DNA of 64,000 nt from Russula earlei (lineage: Eukaryota; Basidiomycota; Agaricomycetes; Russulales; Russulaceae), in NCBI GenBank assembly GCA_025769875.1, contig JAGFNK010000169.1, positions 1 to 64,000 of the forward strand, given 5' to 3'. Below the pieces are notes generated by a model that ran no database searches, had not been told where the DNA came from, and saw only the letters and a program-made list of their open reading frames with translations. The position numbers were made by a program, and so were the translations under genes. Below, piece by piece: positions 10,701-23,414 of the stretch (the stretch's first letter is position 1; each line of letters starts with the position of its first letter).

Positions 10701-12817
10701 GCGGTTGATGGCCAGGGCATCTTGGAGATGCTGCTGCATGTTTCTGGTGCTGCCAGAGAAGCTGGAAGGAAGGATGAATCTCTTGCCCAGTTGGTGTCTG
10801 TCAACATCCACATTGGCAGCAACAGCATCTGCCAGACCCTTATAGATCTCCACCCTGAGCTGGTTTTGATTCAGCTTGATGAAGTTAAGTCGATACTGCT
10901 CTGCAATGGCCCATTCCTCACAGACATACTCTTGAAAGAGCCTTCCAGAGAGGAAGATGTGATGAGAGTCAGTGAGATGAGGACGAATGTGAAGGCGATA
11001 GCGATGGAACTGAGCCAAGGAGACAGATCTGTTCTCATTTTGAGCAGGCCCATCTCTGACACCATGATAGGGAATGTTTGGGAACCATCCTAGCTGGCCA
11101 GTGGGAAAAAGGAGGACATATCTCAAGGAGGGATAAAAGGGGTGTGTGTCAGATATGCGCCGTAGGGGACCATCTCTAAGGAAGAGGATGATGTCCTGTG
11201 AGTGCATGGGCTGATCTCCTTCACCTGGAATAATGGCAGCAATCTCATTGATGGCAGCATCAGGGGCATTGTAGCGATGCCTATCACATGCAGCATCAAA
11301 GTGAAGTGAGAGTGTGCAGTTCTGCTCCCTAGGAAGGTGGCGTGTCAACTCATAAGCCTGTCTGAACTTCTGGACTGCAGCATGAGAGCGATAGAGCATG
11401 TCCTGAAGTGTTTGCATAGTGTTTTGATTGAGGGCAGAGTTGGAGGGATGAGCCATGCGCACATCAAGGGCCATGTCAGGGTCATAAATGTAGAGCTGTG
11501 CATAAGAAGGGGCAGCATCAGGCCTATCTGGTGGCAAAAGAGACCCAATTCTGTGCATGAGCTCCCCATGCAGCTTAAAGACCCAAGGTGCATGTCCTGC
11601 TTGATTGATAGAGTGATCCACCTGTCTTCCCACTGAGGTAAAGGCCAAGGCATTGTTGTAGGAACGAATGTGAAGGCGAAATTCTTTGGAAGTAGGATCT
11701 TGGCCAGTGAGGAGGTGGTAGAGCTCTGGAGGACATGGGTGAAGAGGAGGAAGGGCAATCTTGCCACTCAAGCAGCACATGCCAAAGACAGGATTTGTCC
11801 TAGAAGAGTTGGTAAGGCGCTCATCTAGCCAATGGAGTGCATGGCAGGAAGTGCATTCAACATTCATGCTTTGAAGGTCATGAACGGCCCAAGTGTGATC
11901 AAAAGGACGACGTGCAATTGGCAAGGCCTGAGGAGGTGGCATGATAACTTGGCCAATGTGAGGATGCTACAATTAATTTTTTTTTAGCATCCGTTTTGAT
12001 GATTTAACCTTTTTTGAAACTTACTGGCAAGGGATCTTCAGGATAAACATGAGGATGAGGATAAGGGGGAGGGGATGGGGCAGGGGATGGGGCAGGAGCA
12101 GGAGCAGGAGCATGAGGATGAGCAGGAGGGAGAGGGAGGGCAGAAATAGGGATAGAAGCTTGATTGACAGGAAAGCTTGACACTGAAGAAGAGCCAGGAG
12201 TCTATGGTAATGAAAGTTAATCAAGGTAAACCACAAATATATTTTAGATGATAAAAACATACAGAAGGAGGGACAGGACGACCTCTTTTCTGTGGAGGAG
12301 GAGGAAGGGCAGCAAGCTGAGCGGCCAAATGGGCAGGCAAATGATGATACTGCCTATTAGGATGTGAAAGTGGGAAAGGAGGGTTAGTAGTAAGATCAGG
12401 AGCAACAACAGCGCCAGAGCCAGTTGCATGGACAGGAGCAGAAAGAGCAGCAGCACTACTTGAGCCAGAGCCAGAGCCAGAGCCAAAGGCAACCAAAGTT
12501 GACCTTGTGACAGTCTGCAAGTTGTATTTATTACAAATGTCCATTTTCTGAAGGAGTTGACTTACAGGAGGAGGGAAAGGAAGAGTAATTACAGGAGTCC
12601 GAGCATGATGCTGTGAATGAGTAGGGATTGGTTGAAGTGCAGCCAATTGAGCAGCCAGATGGTCTGGTAAGTGATGATATACATGTCCTTGAAATTGAAT
12701 GGGTTCCCTGGCAGGAGTCCTACGCCCTTCAGGACTGCCCAAGGTACGACTGGCACGCTCAACTTGACGTGCAGCAGCCTGAGCTTGTTGAGGAGATGTG
12801 GGAGGATTATGAGACAT
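7734..12817 (-). CDS. Helitron RepHel protein (HUH replication initiator + PIF1-like helicase), U3 copy
   Basis: Catalyses rolling-circle transposition of the element: single-strand nicking and joining by the HUH/Y2 nuclease and strand unwinding by the 5'-3' helicase. I read four exons on the minus strand: 12817-12566, 12514-12263, 12201-12025 and 11966-7734. All junctions are phase 0 with GT..AG borders and introns of 51, 61 and 58 bp, giving about 1,637 aa. Exons 1-3 encode a Pro/Ala/Ser-rich leader with a repeated LPxHLAAQLAAL motif. The large exon holds a Cys-rich CTSCHALHW...FGMCC segment, the HUH motif LPHAHIIVF (about residue 490 of this exon), the two-tyrosine motif KYIYKYVYKG (about 620), Walker A GPGGTGKT (about 965), Walker B VIWDEAP (about 1040) and VGVSRV near the C-terminus. 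All key residues are present and there is no stop. The start was chosen because MSHNPPTSPQQ aligns with the other two copies. Confidence 0.9.
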
Positions 12818-12825
12818 GGTTTGAG

Positions 12826-12899
12826 GCTAATAAATAGTAGGACATGTGGAAAAATATGTTACCAAAAATATCCAGCTGTTGAAAAGGGGAGGGACTCAC
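12826..12899 (-). other. Conserved 5' leader intron of RepHel (U3)
   Basis: On the minus strand GTGAGTCCCTCC begins at 12899 and a TTATTAG acceptor ends at 12826, eight bases before the ATG. The same arrangement occurs in U6 (28585-28744) and U7 (37216-37286), with GTGAGT donors and ATTAG acceptors 8-10 bases before the ATG. This argues for a real spliced 5' untranslated region. Confidence 0.5.
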
Positions 12900-13248
12900 T
12901 TTGTAGATAGATGTATCTCTCAGTGTTCAGCACAGGGGGGGGGGGAGGGGAGGTGTTTGGAGGCAAGGGAATGACACGCACAGTCGTGTGTTCAAGCTCC
13001 CGAGCCCCTGAGTGCCACACTTATGGGTGACAGTGCCCGGCTGCTGAGGGGATGCCCAATTGTTCTCAAATCCCAGGAGGGCCTGACCACCACGCTTATG
13101 GACACTGCCGCGCTGACAGGACACATCCTGTCCTCATTCTCGAGTGTTAAAAACCCTGAGACGATCTCTGTTATTGTGTCCCGCGTTGTACAGTACTCTC
13201 ATAACTACTGAGACGACTCCACTCACAACCTCCTCACCTGCCACCTCT

Positions 13249-13656
13249 ATGTCTACACCCTCAGAATCCCCTGAGTTTAAGCAGCAAACTCAGGTTGGCC
13301 GTCGTACTGCAGAGCATCCAAGAAAAATGTTCATGCGGCTTGCAGCAAGCCATGCTGCGACAATCGCACGTGCACATCAGCACCTGCGACACCCTCTGCG
13401 CACACTCCTCCATCAGTTTGCCAAGAGGCCTCAGGTTGCCCGCCGGAGTGGAGGCCCTCCTAAAAGATTCCTCGCGCAGCGTGCAGCAATGCATGCCGCG
13501 ATGATTGCAAGGGCCCATCAGGACCTGCATTGGCCACTCGAAACACTGATACAGGAATTGGCCAACAGGCCTCCTCCTCGAAGCACAACCCCTCATACAG
13601 TTGTTGTCATCATTCATGCAGCAGACATGCGACCCACCGTTCGCAGGCGTTGTTGA
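13249..13656 (+). CDS. Orphan ORF with two 47-residue repeats, inside U3
   Basis: This 135-aa plus-strand frame begins MSTPSESPEF and I do not recognise it. Most of it is two copies of a 141-bp (47-codon) repeat starting at about 13291 and 13432. The copies match at protein level in elements such as HAATIARAHQHLRHPLRTLL and HAAMIARAHQDLHWPLETLI, a likely amphipathic helix. Differences between copies are often conservative, which weakly supports coding. Homologous leader DNA in U7 (about 37480-37640) aligns up to just before this ORF and then diverges, so the ORF was gained by U3 or lost by U7. It runs opposite to RepHel. It could also be a captured fragment or a chance open frame over a DNA tandem repeat. 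Confidence 0.35.
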   Translation: MSTPSESPEFKQQTQVGRRTAEHPRKMFMRLAASHAATIARAHQHLRHPLRTLLHQFAKRPQVARRSGGPPKRFLAQRAAMHAAMIARAHQDLHWPLETLIQELANRPPPRSTTPHTVVVIIHAADMRPTVRRRC

Positions 13657-15535
13657 TCTTGCTAGGTGAAGGTTACATTGGGGCACCATGGTAGGAGAGG
13701 GAGATCGAAGGAAAACTGTGTTTTTGAGAGAGGATGTACGATATGGGCTTGCACGAAACTGTCTGAATAAAAGAAACACCATGTTCACCCATGAAACATG
13801 AGTTGTCAAAAAAGAAAAGGAATTAACGCACACCTGGTCAACACGCGAGAATGACTGCACGCAGGGAGAGAAACCACGAAAATAATCAGGTGCAGGAAAA
13901 CTCATGGTGGGAAGATTTTGGAGCTGGGACGCCGCCCGGTGCTCGCCATGCTGCGTCAGTGTGAGAACCGGTCAAAGGAAGAGATGGGAATGCGGGCCCA
14001 GGCGATGAGAAGCAAAGGAATGGGGAGAAAAAAGGAGAGCGAGGAGAGAGAGAAAGCCGAGACACACAAAACGCCTGAGAGAACGGACGACCGCTCGTGA
14101 ACGTCTGTCCGGCAGCGTCGTACATGCGCACCGCGCGATCAAGACCTGGAAGGCATAGTTAGCAGCACAGTGCAAAGGAGAGGAGAGGGGAGAGAGGGAA
14201 ACGAAGCTGACAGGCGCAAATATACGGTCCTGCGTTGTGCGTGGCCCCTCTTTTCGTGGTCGTAAAGATTTCTTTCACGCGAGGGATTTGAAAGCGGCGA
14301 GAATGGCCCTTTTTGACGTGCGAATGTCCGCGTCCATGCGCCGCGTTGACCCGTTGACCCGTCGCTCACAGGAGGCCCCTTTTGGCGGCGTGGGTCGACC
14401 GGAGCAGAGGGGAGGGGAGAGGAACGCGGCGTGCTGGGGAACTGGCATGTATAGGAGCTGGAGAGAAAATCAAAAAAATCAAAAACCATGTAGAAATGAA
14501 AACGAAAAAACGCACGCGGTCGTGACCATCGCGAGTTCGTTGTATCCACGGCCGAGTCATCATGGTCGCCAGCAGGGGTATGGGTGCCAGAGGGTGGGAG
14601 AGCCCCGCCGTGAGGGCCATAGGTGCATCGCCTTGAAGCCCAACAGGGAATTGTGTAGTGGGAAGGAGAGGATGAGAGAGACCGCGTGATAAAGAAGAAA
14701 AGAAAAGAAAAGCAAAACGCGCACCGGGTTCGTGATTCCACTGAATTGGTCTAGTGGCCATTTTGATCATGGTCTGGCGTTGACCCCATGGGCGGCGTTG
14801 ACCGGTCTTTGACGTCCAGAGAGGGTGGGGTGGAGGAGATGGCGGAGGACAGGAATGCGCGGTGCAACGCGGCGGCGAAAAGAATTTTTTCACCACTTGG
14901 CAATGTACTTCGGTAATCGCACCCCGTCATAAGAAGAACCCCCACCTTTTGATGCGCGATCCTGACCATGCCACGTGAAAAGTGGTGAGAACGGGCGAAG
15001 AGAAGCGAAGGAAAGGAAAAAAAAAAAAAAAAAAAGAAGAGGCCCCAAAAAAAGGAGCGGGGAGAGAGAAAAACGAAAGAAAAAGGGGGAAAAACGAACA
15101 CGCACCCAATGCGTGAGAGACCCATCGACCGGTCGTGAACGTGTTGAACGTAAGGGCGGTTGCGTCTTGAGCGGCATTCGGAAGGATGAGGGAGAGTAGA
15201 GTACGGGTAGAGGAGATGAGAGGGAGGGTAGCGCAGGAGCACAATACGGCGCGTTTGCGTGCTCAGAAACCGTTTTTTCTCCGCTTAGTAACCATACGTG
15301 GCGTTGACCGGTCGTGAGAAACGTCCAGAGAGGGCGGGGGTGGTGGAGACGGCGGAGGGGAGAGGAGAGGGCGGAGGAAAGGAGAGGACGGACAGCACGA
15401 TTCGCGGTGCAACGCGGCGGCGAAAAGAGTTTTTTCACCGCTTAGTAACTGAACTTTGTCATCGGGTTGCCATCTGGGGCCGACCCGGGACCGCCCGATC
15501 GGGTGGCTCGCCCACCGTTCTTGTTTTAATAGTAT
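13657..15535 (-). repeat. Non-coding right part of U3
   Basis: The first 250 bases are unique in the window. From about 13900 the sequence becomes the purine-rich mosaic seen in U1, U2, U4 and U5. For example, 14280-14650 matches 5460-5800, and 15418-15535 matches the last ~120 bp of U1, U4 and U5. Several internal copies of the T-run/CACCGCTTAGTAA box lie at about 14885, 15275 and 15430. A 19-base A run lies near 15019. No gene supported. Confidence 0.6.
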
Positions 15536-18500
15536 ACAAGCTGAAGCTTGCTTGGGCTACGCCCAAGGGGTGCGCCTTCAGCAGGCCATGAGAATTCTCT
15601 TCATGTGTAATTCCTTTTTTGGATAAAGGGAGAGGAGGTATATCATAATCTCACAATCATCACCATGTGTAATCCTGTTTACTTATAAGGCCCATTTTAG
15701 CAGTTATATTGTTGATCTCTGAAAAATCCTTGAGTTTCAAATATTTCACATTGGGTTCAAAATTCAGGTTCTAAAAGGCCCTAATATGCCTTTTTTGAGT
15801 GAATGTGTAATCTTCATGTCATCTAGCAGAACAATCCATATCATATCATCAATACACTGAATTTATGTCCTGTTACACTTACTTTATTAGAATTTCCCTC
15901 TACATCCTTCTTCCCTTCCTTTCATCAAACCACCTATATAGCAGATACTGAAATTGACCTGAACACCATTCAGTTATCATCCTATGAAAGAGGAGCCATT
16001 CACCATAGCACAGGAAACTCATCTGCCAATTAGTAACTGCCTCTAACTCAACCAAGAACAGAACTCTTACCATCAACCTATCAAAGACAGCAATTCATCA
16101 TATTGTCAAGTCAACTGCCAATCAGTATCTGTCCTTGATGTTGATCACTCAACCAACCATAGTGCTACATCTCAGCAAGTTAAACTGAATACAGATTCAA
16201 CTCATTTATGAATGGAAAATAAAAATTATCTTATGAGATCATTGTGTCCACTGAAAGTAACATAGTCAACTGGATTGCATTTGGTGTGACACAACCACAT
16301 GGTGAATGAAGGAAACGGGCTAACAGCTGGCCAAGAAAACGCACACAACTGAACGGGTGACCTCGCAAGCGCGCGGGAAACCGTCACGTGTCGTCAGGGT
16401 TCCTGTGCGAATTCGCCGGCGGCGCGTCCTTCGGTCGGAAATGGGTGTTAGATAGAAACTCAAGAGGAAAGGAAAGGAAAAACGCACGCACGCACTGGTG
16501 AGACACCTCGTCAGTGCGACGTGTGAAGATCGCGCATGCAACGGAGAAAGCAAAGAATATGATAAAACTAAGCAAAGCTCCACACATGAAAAGAGCGCAA
16601 GCGGGAGAAAGCGTGCTGCATGTGGTCAGGTATTCGAATGTGGAGCGGATAAGAGCGAAACTGAAAAGTAAATGAAAGGAAAAACACACGATGTGCGTGG
16701 CGAAATAAAGGCCAGTAATATTTGGGAGGTTTTGGAAGCCGGGAGAATGGCCCCCTGTGGGCCTGCAAATGACCGCGTACATGCGCGCCACGCGAGCTGA
16801 ACCTGCAAGACATCGTCAGCACTGTGCAAAGTAGAGAAGAGGGGAGGGAGAAGCGAAAGAAGGGAGAAGAACGAAAACGCACTCAAAGGGTGAGACACCC
16901 ATGGACCGCCTTGACGACTGCGTCATCACCGCAGTGCTGCCCGGGCCGTTGCTGTGAGGAGATGGGGTACGAACACGAACACGCGAATGGTCATGCGCGA
17001 AAAACGCCGCCTGCAAAGCGGGCGAACTTCGCACGGTTTTCAGGGCCGGGGGAAGGACGCAAGGTAGAGCTGAGGAGGCAGAGAAAAAAAATACAGAAAG
17101 GGCGAAAATGCACGAAATGCGTGTCACACGCATGCTCCACTCCCCAGCGCTCTGATGGCTTTGACATCGCAGTGGCGCAGGCCATTCTGTTGCTGTGAGA
17201 AGAGCTTAAAAAGAGCGAGTGAAAGATGAAATAAAAAAGATCAAGCGCACCGGGTTCATGGTTGCACAGGATAGTGCTCATGGCCATTTTGGTCTTGCAC
17301 CGGAGTCGCCACGCGTGCTGGAGGCGATTGTAAAGCAGTGGGCATTGAGGTGCAAAGGAATGCGTGATGATGGGAGAGCAAGAGAAATTTTTGCCAGGAG
17401 TGGACCTGCCGTCGTCACGGCCATGGGCACGTCGCCGTCACGACAGCCAGATCGTCACAGTGGCCGTGGGCCATGCTCATGATTCGTGGCCCTCGCGAGG
17501 TGGCTATGGCCATGCCCGAGTCGTCGTCATCGTCACCACTCCAGTGACACAGGAGGAGAGGGAATGGGGCCAGAGGGTGTAAGCATCATGTGCCTGCCTG
17601 GGAAGAGGGAGACCGGGGTGGAGCAGAGGGGAGGGGAGAGGAAAGCACGATCCGCACGGCACCGCGACCCCTATTTTCGGGAAAAAAAAAAAACGAAAAA
17701 GAGCGTCGAAACCGAAAACGCAGCGAAGGAGTGTCTGTGCCACACAAAACCTGTCATTGCTCGCCAGGACCGTGCGAGGGATTTGCAAGAGGGGCGAAAT
17801 CGAAAACGCACCAAATCAGTGTCTGGGCCTTACAAACCTCGTCGTCGCGCGAATGCCCGCGAATGGTCGCGTACATGCGTGGTGTTGACACGTCGTGAAC
17901 GTCCAGAGAGGGGTGGGGTGGATGAGAGGGAGGGCAGAGGGAGAGGGTAGAGGCCAGGAGGAGGAGAGGACGATTCGCAGCGCCACGCGGTTGCAAAAAG
18001 ATTTTTCTCACCGTGCACCCGGTCATAAAAGGCGATCGTACACGCGCTGTGTTGACCCTTCATGAACATCTAGCTAGTGTCAGAGACGACAGAAAAGTGA
18101 AGAAAGGGAAAAGGAGGCTCACTGGGGTGTGGCGCCAAACGAAACGCGCCGTCGCAGCCCAGGACTGAGCGAGGGATTTGTCAAAAGCCGCGAGAATGGC
18201 CCCTTTTGGCGTGCGAATGGCCGCGTCCATGCGCTGCGTTGACCCGTCGCTCACAGGAGGCCCCTTTTGGCGGCGTGGGTCAACCGGAGCAGAGGGGAGG
18301 GGAGAGGAACGCCGCGCGCTCGGGAACTGGCATGTATAGGAGCTGGAGAGGAAAAGAAAAAATCAGAAACCATATAGAAATGAAAACGAAAAAACGCACG
18401 CGGTCGTGGCCATCGCGAGGTCGTCATATCCACGGCCGAGTCGTCATGGTCGCCACTGCAGGGGAATGGGTGCCAGTAGGTGGGAGAGCGCTGCCGTGGG

Positions 18501-19244
18501 GTGGTGGAGACGGCGGAGGAGACGGCGGAGGACGGGAGAGGACAGGGATGCGGTATGCGTCGTTGTCGCGCGACCCCTATTCGCGAGCTCGAAAACAATT
18601 TTTTTCGCGGCTTGAGAAACATGATGACCCGACCTGACCATGCTGGTAAAGGAGACGTGAGTGAGAAGGAAAGGACACCAAAGAAAGAAAGAAAGAAGAG
18701 AGAGGAGACAGAGAGAGCGGAGAGAAGGGGCTAAGAGCGAAAACGCACGATGCCCGTGAGACACCCATACGGCCAGTCGGTTGCACAGGATGGTCTTCAT
18801 GGCCATTTTGGTCTTAAAATCCCCGAGTAGAGAGACCGGGGTGGAGGAGGGGCGAGGGGAGGGGCGAGGAAAGGAAAGGATGAAGCGAAACGCAGCGCGA
18901 CCCCTATTTTCAGAAAAACGAAAAAAAAGGGAGGGGGGAAATCGAAAACACACCAAATGTCCGAGACCGTCATCAAGTCGTCGTGAACGTCTTGAACTGA
19001 ACGACGGTTGAAGGATGGGGGAGAAGGGAGGAGAGTGGGGCGAGAGTTGGGTAGAGGAGATGGGAGATGGGAGATGGGAGGAGGGGGGATGCGGTATGCG
19101 TCGTCGTCGCGCGACCCCTATTTTCACGGTCGAAAACAATTTTTCACCGCTTAGTAACTGAACTTTGTCATCGGGTTGCCATCTGGGGCCGACCCGGGAC
19201 CGCCCGATCGGGTGGCTCGCCCACCGTTCTTGTTTTAATAGTAT
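15536..19244 (-). mobile_element. Non-autonomous Helitron unit U4
   Basis: A 3.7-kb unit, close relative of U1 and U5. The hairpin pair is at about 15537-15567, an AT-rich section spans about 15600-16300, a purine-rich section about 16300-19200, and the right terminal block abuts U5. It differs from U1 and U5 mainly in the AT-rich left section, for example TTATATTGTTGATCTC in place of the ACCAATATTGGT palindrome. No transposase and no supported gene. Confidence 0.7.
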
Positions 19245-22200
19245 ACAAGCTGAAGCTTGCTGGGGCTACGCCCCAGGGGTGCGCCTTCGGCAGGCCCTAA
19301 GCATTCTCTTCATGTGTAATCCTTTTTTGGATAAAGGGAGAGGAGGTATATCATAATCTCATAATCATCACCATGTGTAATCCTGTTTGCTTATAAGGCC
19401 CATTTTAGCAACAAATACCAATATTGATGATCTGTGAAAAATCCTTGAGTTTCAAAAGTTTCAGTTTGGTTTAGTAAAAGCCCCTAATATGCCTTTAGTA
19501 TCTCATTACTGAGTGCAATCCCTTTTTGAGTGAAAGTGTAATTCTTTATAATCTTCATATCATCTAGCAGAACAATCCATATCATCAATACACTGAATTC
19601 ATGTCCTGTAACACTTACTTTATTAGAATTTCCCTCTACATTCTTCTTCCCTTCCTCTCATCAAACCACCTATATAGCAGATACTGAAATCAACCTGAAC
19701 ACCATTCAGTTATTAGACTTGTCATGAGAAGTAAGAGAACTTTTATCATCCTATGAAAGAGGAGCCATTCACCATAGCACAGGAAACTCATCTGCCAATT
19801 AGTAACTGCCTCTTAACTCAACCAAGAACAGAACTCTTACCATCAACCTATCAAAGACAGCAATTCATCATATTGTCAAGTCAACTGCCAATCAGTATCT
19901 GTGCTTGATGTTGATCACTCGACCAACCATAGTGCTACATCTCAGCCCAGTTAAACTGAATAAAGATTCAACTCATTTATGAATGGAAAATAATAAATAA
20001 TCTTATGAGATCATTGTGTCCACTGAAAGTAACATAGTCAACTGGATTGCATTTGGTGTGACACATCCACATGGTGAATGAAGGAAACGGGCTAAGAGCT
20101 GGCCAAGAAAACACACACAACTGAACGGGTGACCTCGCGCGCGGGAAACCTTCACGTGTCGTCAGGGTTCCTGTGCGAATTCGCCGGCCGCGCGTCCTTC
20201 GGTCGGAAATGGGTGTTAGATAGAAACTCAAGAGGAAAGAAAAGAAAAACGCACGCACGCACGCACCTGTAAGACACCTTGTCACTGAGACGTGTGAAGA
20301 TCGCGCATGCAACGGAGAAAGCAAAGAATACGATCAAACTAAGCAGAGCTCCACACATGTAAAGTGCGCACGCGGTCAGGTATTCGAACGTGGAGCGGAT
20401 AAGAGCGAAACTGAAAAGTAAGAAAACACACGAAAATGAAAGGAAAAACACACGCGTGCGCGGCGAAATTAAGGCCAGTAATATTTGGAGGATTTGGAAG
20501 CCGGGAGAATGGCCCCTGTGGGCCTGCAAATGACCGCGTACATGCGCGCCACGCGAGCTGAACCTGCAAGACATCGTCAGCACTGTGCAAAGTAGAGAAG
20601 AGGGGAGGGAGAAGCGAAAGAAGGGAGAAGAACGAAAACGCACTCAAAGGGTGAGACACCCATGGACCGCCTTGACGACTGCGTCATCACCGCAGTGCTG
20701 CCCGGGCCGTTGCTGTGAGGAGATGGGGTACGAACACGAACACGCGAATGGTCATGCGCGAAAAACGCCGCCTGCAAAGCGGGCGAACTTCGCACGGTTT
20801 TCAGGGCCGGGGGAAGGACGCAAGGTAGAGCTGAGGAGGCAGAGAAAAAAAAATACAGAAAGGGCGAAAATGCACGAAATGCGTGTCACACGCATGCTCC
20901 ACTCCCCAGCGCTCTGATGGCTTTGACATCGCCGTGGCGCAGGCCATTCTGTTGCTGTGAGAAGAGCTTAAAAAGAGCGAGTAAAATATAAAATAAAAAA
21001 GATCAAACGCACCGGGTTCATGGTTGCACAGGATAGCGTTCATGGCCATTTTGGTCTTGCACCGGAGTCGCCACGCGTGCTGGAGGAGATTGTAAAGCAG
21101 TGGGCATTGAGGTGCAAAGGAATGCGTGATGATGGGAGAGCAAGGGAAATTTTTGCCAGGGTGGACCTGCCGTCGTCACGGCCATGGGCACGTCGCCGTC
21201 ACGACAGCCAGATCATCACAGTGGCCGTGGGCCATGCTCATGATTCGTGGCCCTTGCGAGGTGGCTATGGCCATGCCCGAGTCGTCGTCATCGTCACCAC
21301 TCCAGTGACACAGGAGGAGAGGGAATGGGGCCAGAGGGTGTAAGCATCATGTGCCTGCCTGGGAAGAGGGAGACCGGGGTGGAGCAGAGGGGAGAGGGAG
21401 AGGAAAGCACGATCCGCACGGCACCGCGACCCCTATTTTCAGAAAAAAAAAAAAACGAAAAAAGAGCGTCGAAACCGAAAACGCAGCCAAGGAGTGTCTG
21501 TGCCACACAAAACCTGTCGTTGCTCGCCAGGACCGTGCGAGGGATTTGCAAGAGGGGCGAAACCGAAAACGCACCAAATCAGTGTCTGGGCCTTACAAAC
21601 CTGTCGTCGCGCGAATGCCCGCGAATGGTCGCGTACATGCGTGGTGTTGACACGTCGTGAACGTCCAGAGAGGGGTGGGGTGGATGAGAGGGAGGGCAGA
21701 GGGTGAGCGTAGAGGCCAGGAGAGGAGTGGAGAGGACGAATCGCAGCGCCACGCGGTTGCAAAAAGATTGTTTTCACCGCGCACCCGGTCATAAAAGGCG
21801 ATCGTACACGCGCTGTGTTGACCCTTCATGAACATCTAGCTAGAGTCAGAGACGACAGAAAAGTGAAGAAAGGAAAAAGGAGGCTCACTGGGGTGTGGCG
21901 CCAAACGAAACGCGCCGTCGCAGCCCAGGACTGAGCGAGGGATTTGTCAAAAGCCGCGAGAATGGCCCCCTTTTGGCGTGCGAATGGCCGCGTCCATGCG
22001 ATGCGTTGACCCGTCGCTCACAGGAGGCCCCTTTTGGCGGCGTGGGTCAACCGGAGCAGAGGGGAGGGGAGAGGAACGCCGCGCGCTCGGGAACTGGCAT
22101 GTATAGGAGCTGGAGAGGAAAAGAAAAAATCAGAAACCATATAGAAATGAAAACGAAAAAACGCACGCGGTCGTGGCCATCGCGAGGTCGTCATATCCAC

Positions 22201-23025
22201 GGCCGAGTCGTCATGGTCGCCACTGCAGGGGAATGGGTGCCAGTAGGTGGGAGAGCGCTGCCGTGGGGTGGTGGAGACGGCGGAGGAGACGGCGGAGGAC
22301 GGGAGAGCACAGGGATGCGGTATGCGTCGTTGTCGCGCGACCCCTATTCGCGAGCTCGAAAACAATTTTTTTCGCGGCTTGAGAAACATGATGACCCGAC
22401 CTGACCATGCTGGTAAAGGAGACGTGAGTGAGAAGGAAAGGACACCAAAGAAAGAAAGAAAGAAAGAAGAGAGAGGAGACAGAGAGAGCGGAGAGAAGGG
22501 GCTAAGAGCGAAAACGCACGATGCCCGTGAGACACCCATACGGCCAGTCGGTTGCACAGGATGGTCTTCATGGCCATTTCGGTCTTAAAATCCCCGAGTA
22601 GAGAGACCGGGGTGGAGGAGGGGCGAGGGGAGGGAGGGGCGAGGAAAGGAAAGGAAAGGATGAAGCGAAACGCAGCGCGACCCCTATTTTCAGAAAAACG
22701 AAAAAAAAAGGGAGGGGGGAAATCGAAAACACACCAAATGTCCGAGACCGTCATCAAGTCGTCGTGAACGTCTTGAACTGAACGACGGTTGAAGGATGGG
22801 GGAGAAGGGAGGAGAGTGGGGCGAGAGTTGGGTAGAGGAGATGGGAGATGGGAGATGGGAGGAGGGGGGATGCGGTATGCGTCGTTGTCGCGCGACCCCT
22901 ATTTTCACGCTCGAAAACAATTTTTCACCGCTTAGTAACTGAACTTTGTCATCGGGTTGCCATCTGGGGCCGACCCGGGACCGCCCGATCGGGTGGCTCG
23001 CCCACCGTTCTTGTTTTAATAGTAT
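19245..23025 (-). mobile_element. Non-autonomous Helitron unit U5
   Basis: A 3.8-kb unit, nearly identical to U1 base for base but without U1's 109-bp duplication. Its hairpin has the stem CTGGGGC-TAC-GCCCCAG (19260-19276), a compensated change relative to CTTGGGC/GCCCAAG in U3, U4 and U7. The right end abuts U6 after TTGTTTTAATAGTAT. No gene supported. Confidence 0.7.
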
Positions 23026-23171
23026 ACAAGTTGTAATTTCATGCCTACGGCATGGCTTGCAAGCTGCACTTCGTGCCTACAGCATGGCTTGCGAGCAAGC
23101 TCGCAAACCATCCTCCGGCACTTCGTAGCAGCTTGCAAGCCATGCCTTAGGCATGAAATTAAAACTTGTCA
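23026..23171. repeat. Long imperfect palindrome at the 3' end of U6
   Basis: The left arm starts CAAGTTGTAATTTCATGCC and continues GGCATGGCTTGCAAGCTGC. The right arm, ending near 23168, mirrors it: GCAGCTTGCAAGCCATGCC, then AGGCATGAAATT and CTTG. A nested inner stem is CATGGCTTGCGAGC against GCTCGCAAACCAT. The fold would be about 140 nt with several small interruptions. Immediately right lies GGGGCTGCGCCCC, probably the counterpart of the normal terminal hairpin. It may be a foldback insertion at the element end. Confidence 0.75.
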
Positions 23172-23414
23172 GGGGCTGCGCCCCCGAACCCCCGCCGTCG
23201 CCCGGGTGTAATCGCTCAGGTGTGATCCTTTTTTGTTTAAAACCTCTTTGCATAATCCCTTTTTTGCTTAAACAGAAAGTAATCAACTCATCACTATCTA
23301 TAATCTTTTTTGCTTCATAAACAGAGAGGAGATCCATTCTTTGTTGCAGCTTCAAAAATATATCTCTACATGGTAAAGCAGAACAAACAATACATACACT
23401 GAACACACATCTTA

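Larger units (their letters stand above)
7490..15535 (-). mobile_element. Autonomous Helitron unit U3
   Basis: This 8.0-kb autonomous unit contains a complete RepHel gene on the minus strand (7734-12817), a leader region (12818-13250), an extra plus-strand ORF (13249-13656), and a purine-rich non-coding right part related to U1, U2 and U4 (about 13900-15535). The left end is the standard hairpin pair (7491-7521); the right end is the GGGTGGCTCGCCCACCG-type block that abuts U4. The exact terminal bases were not established. Known Helitrons start with TC and end in CTRR, and a CTRR is not clear at every junction here. Confidence 0.75.
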
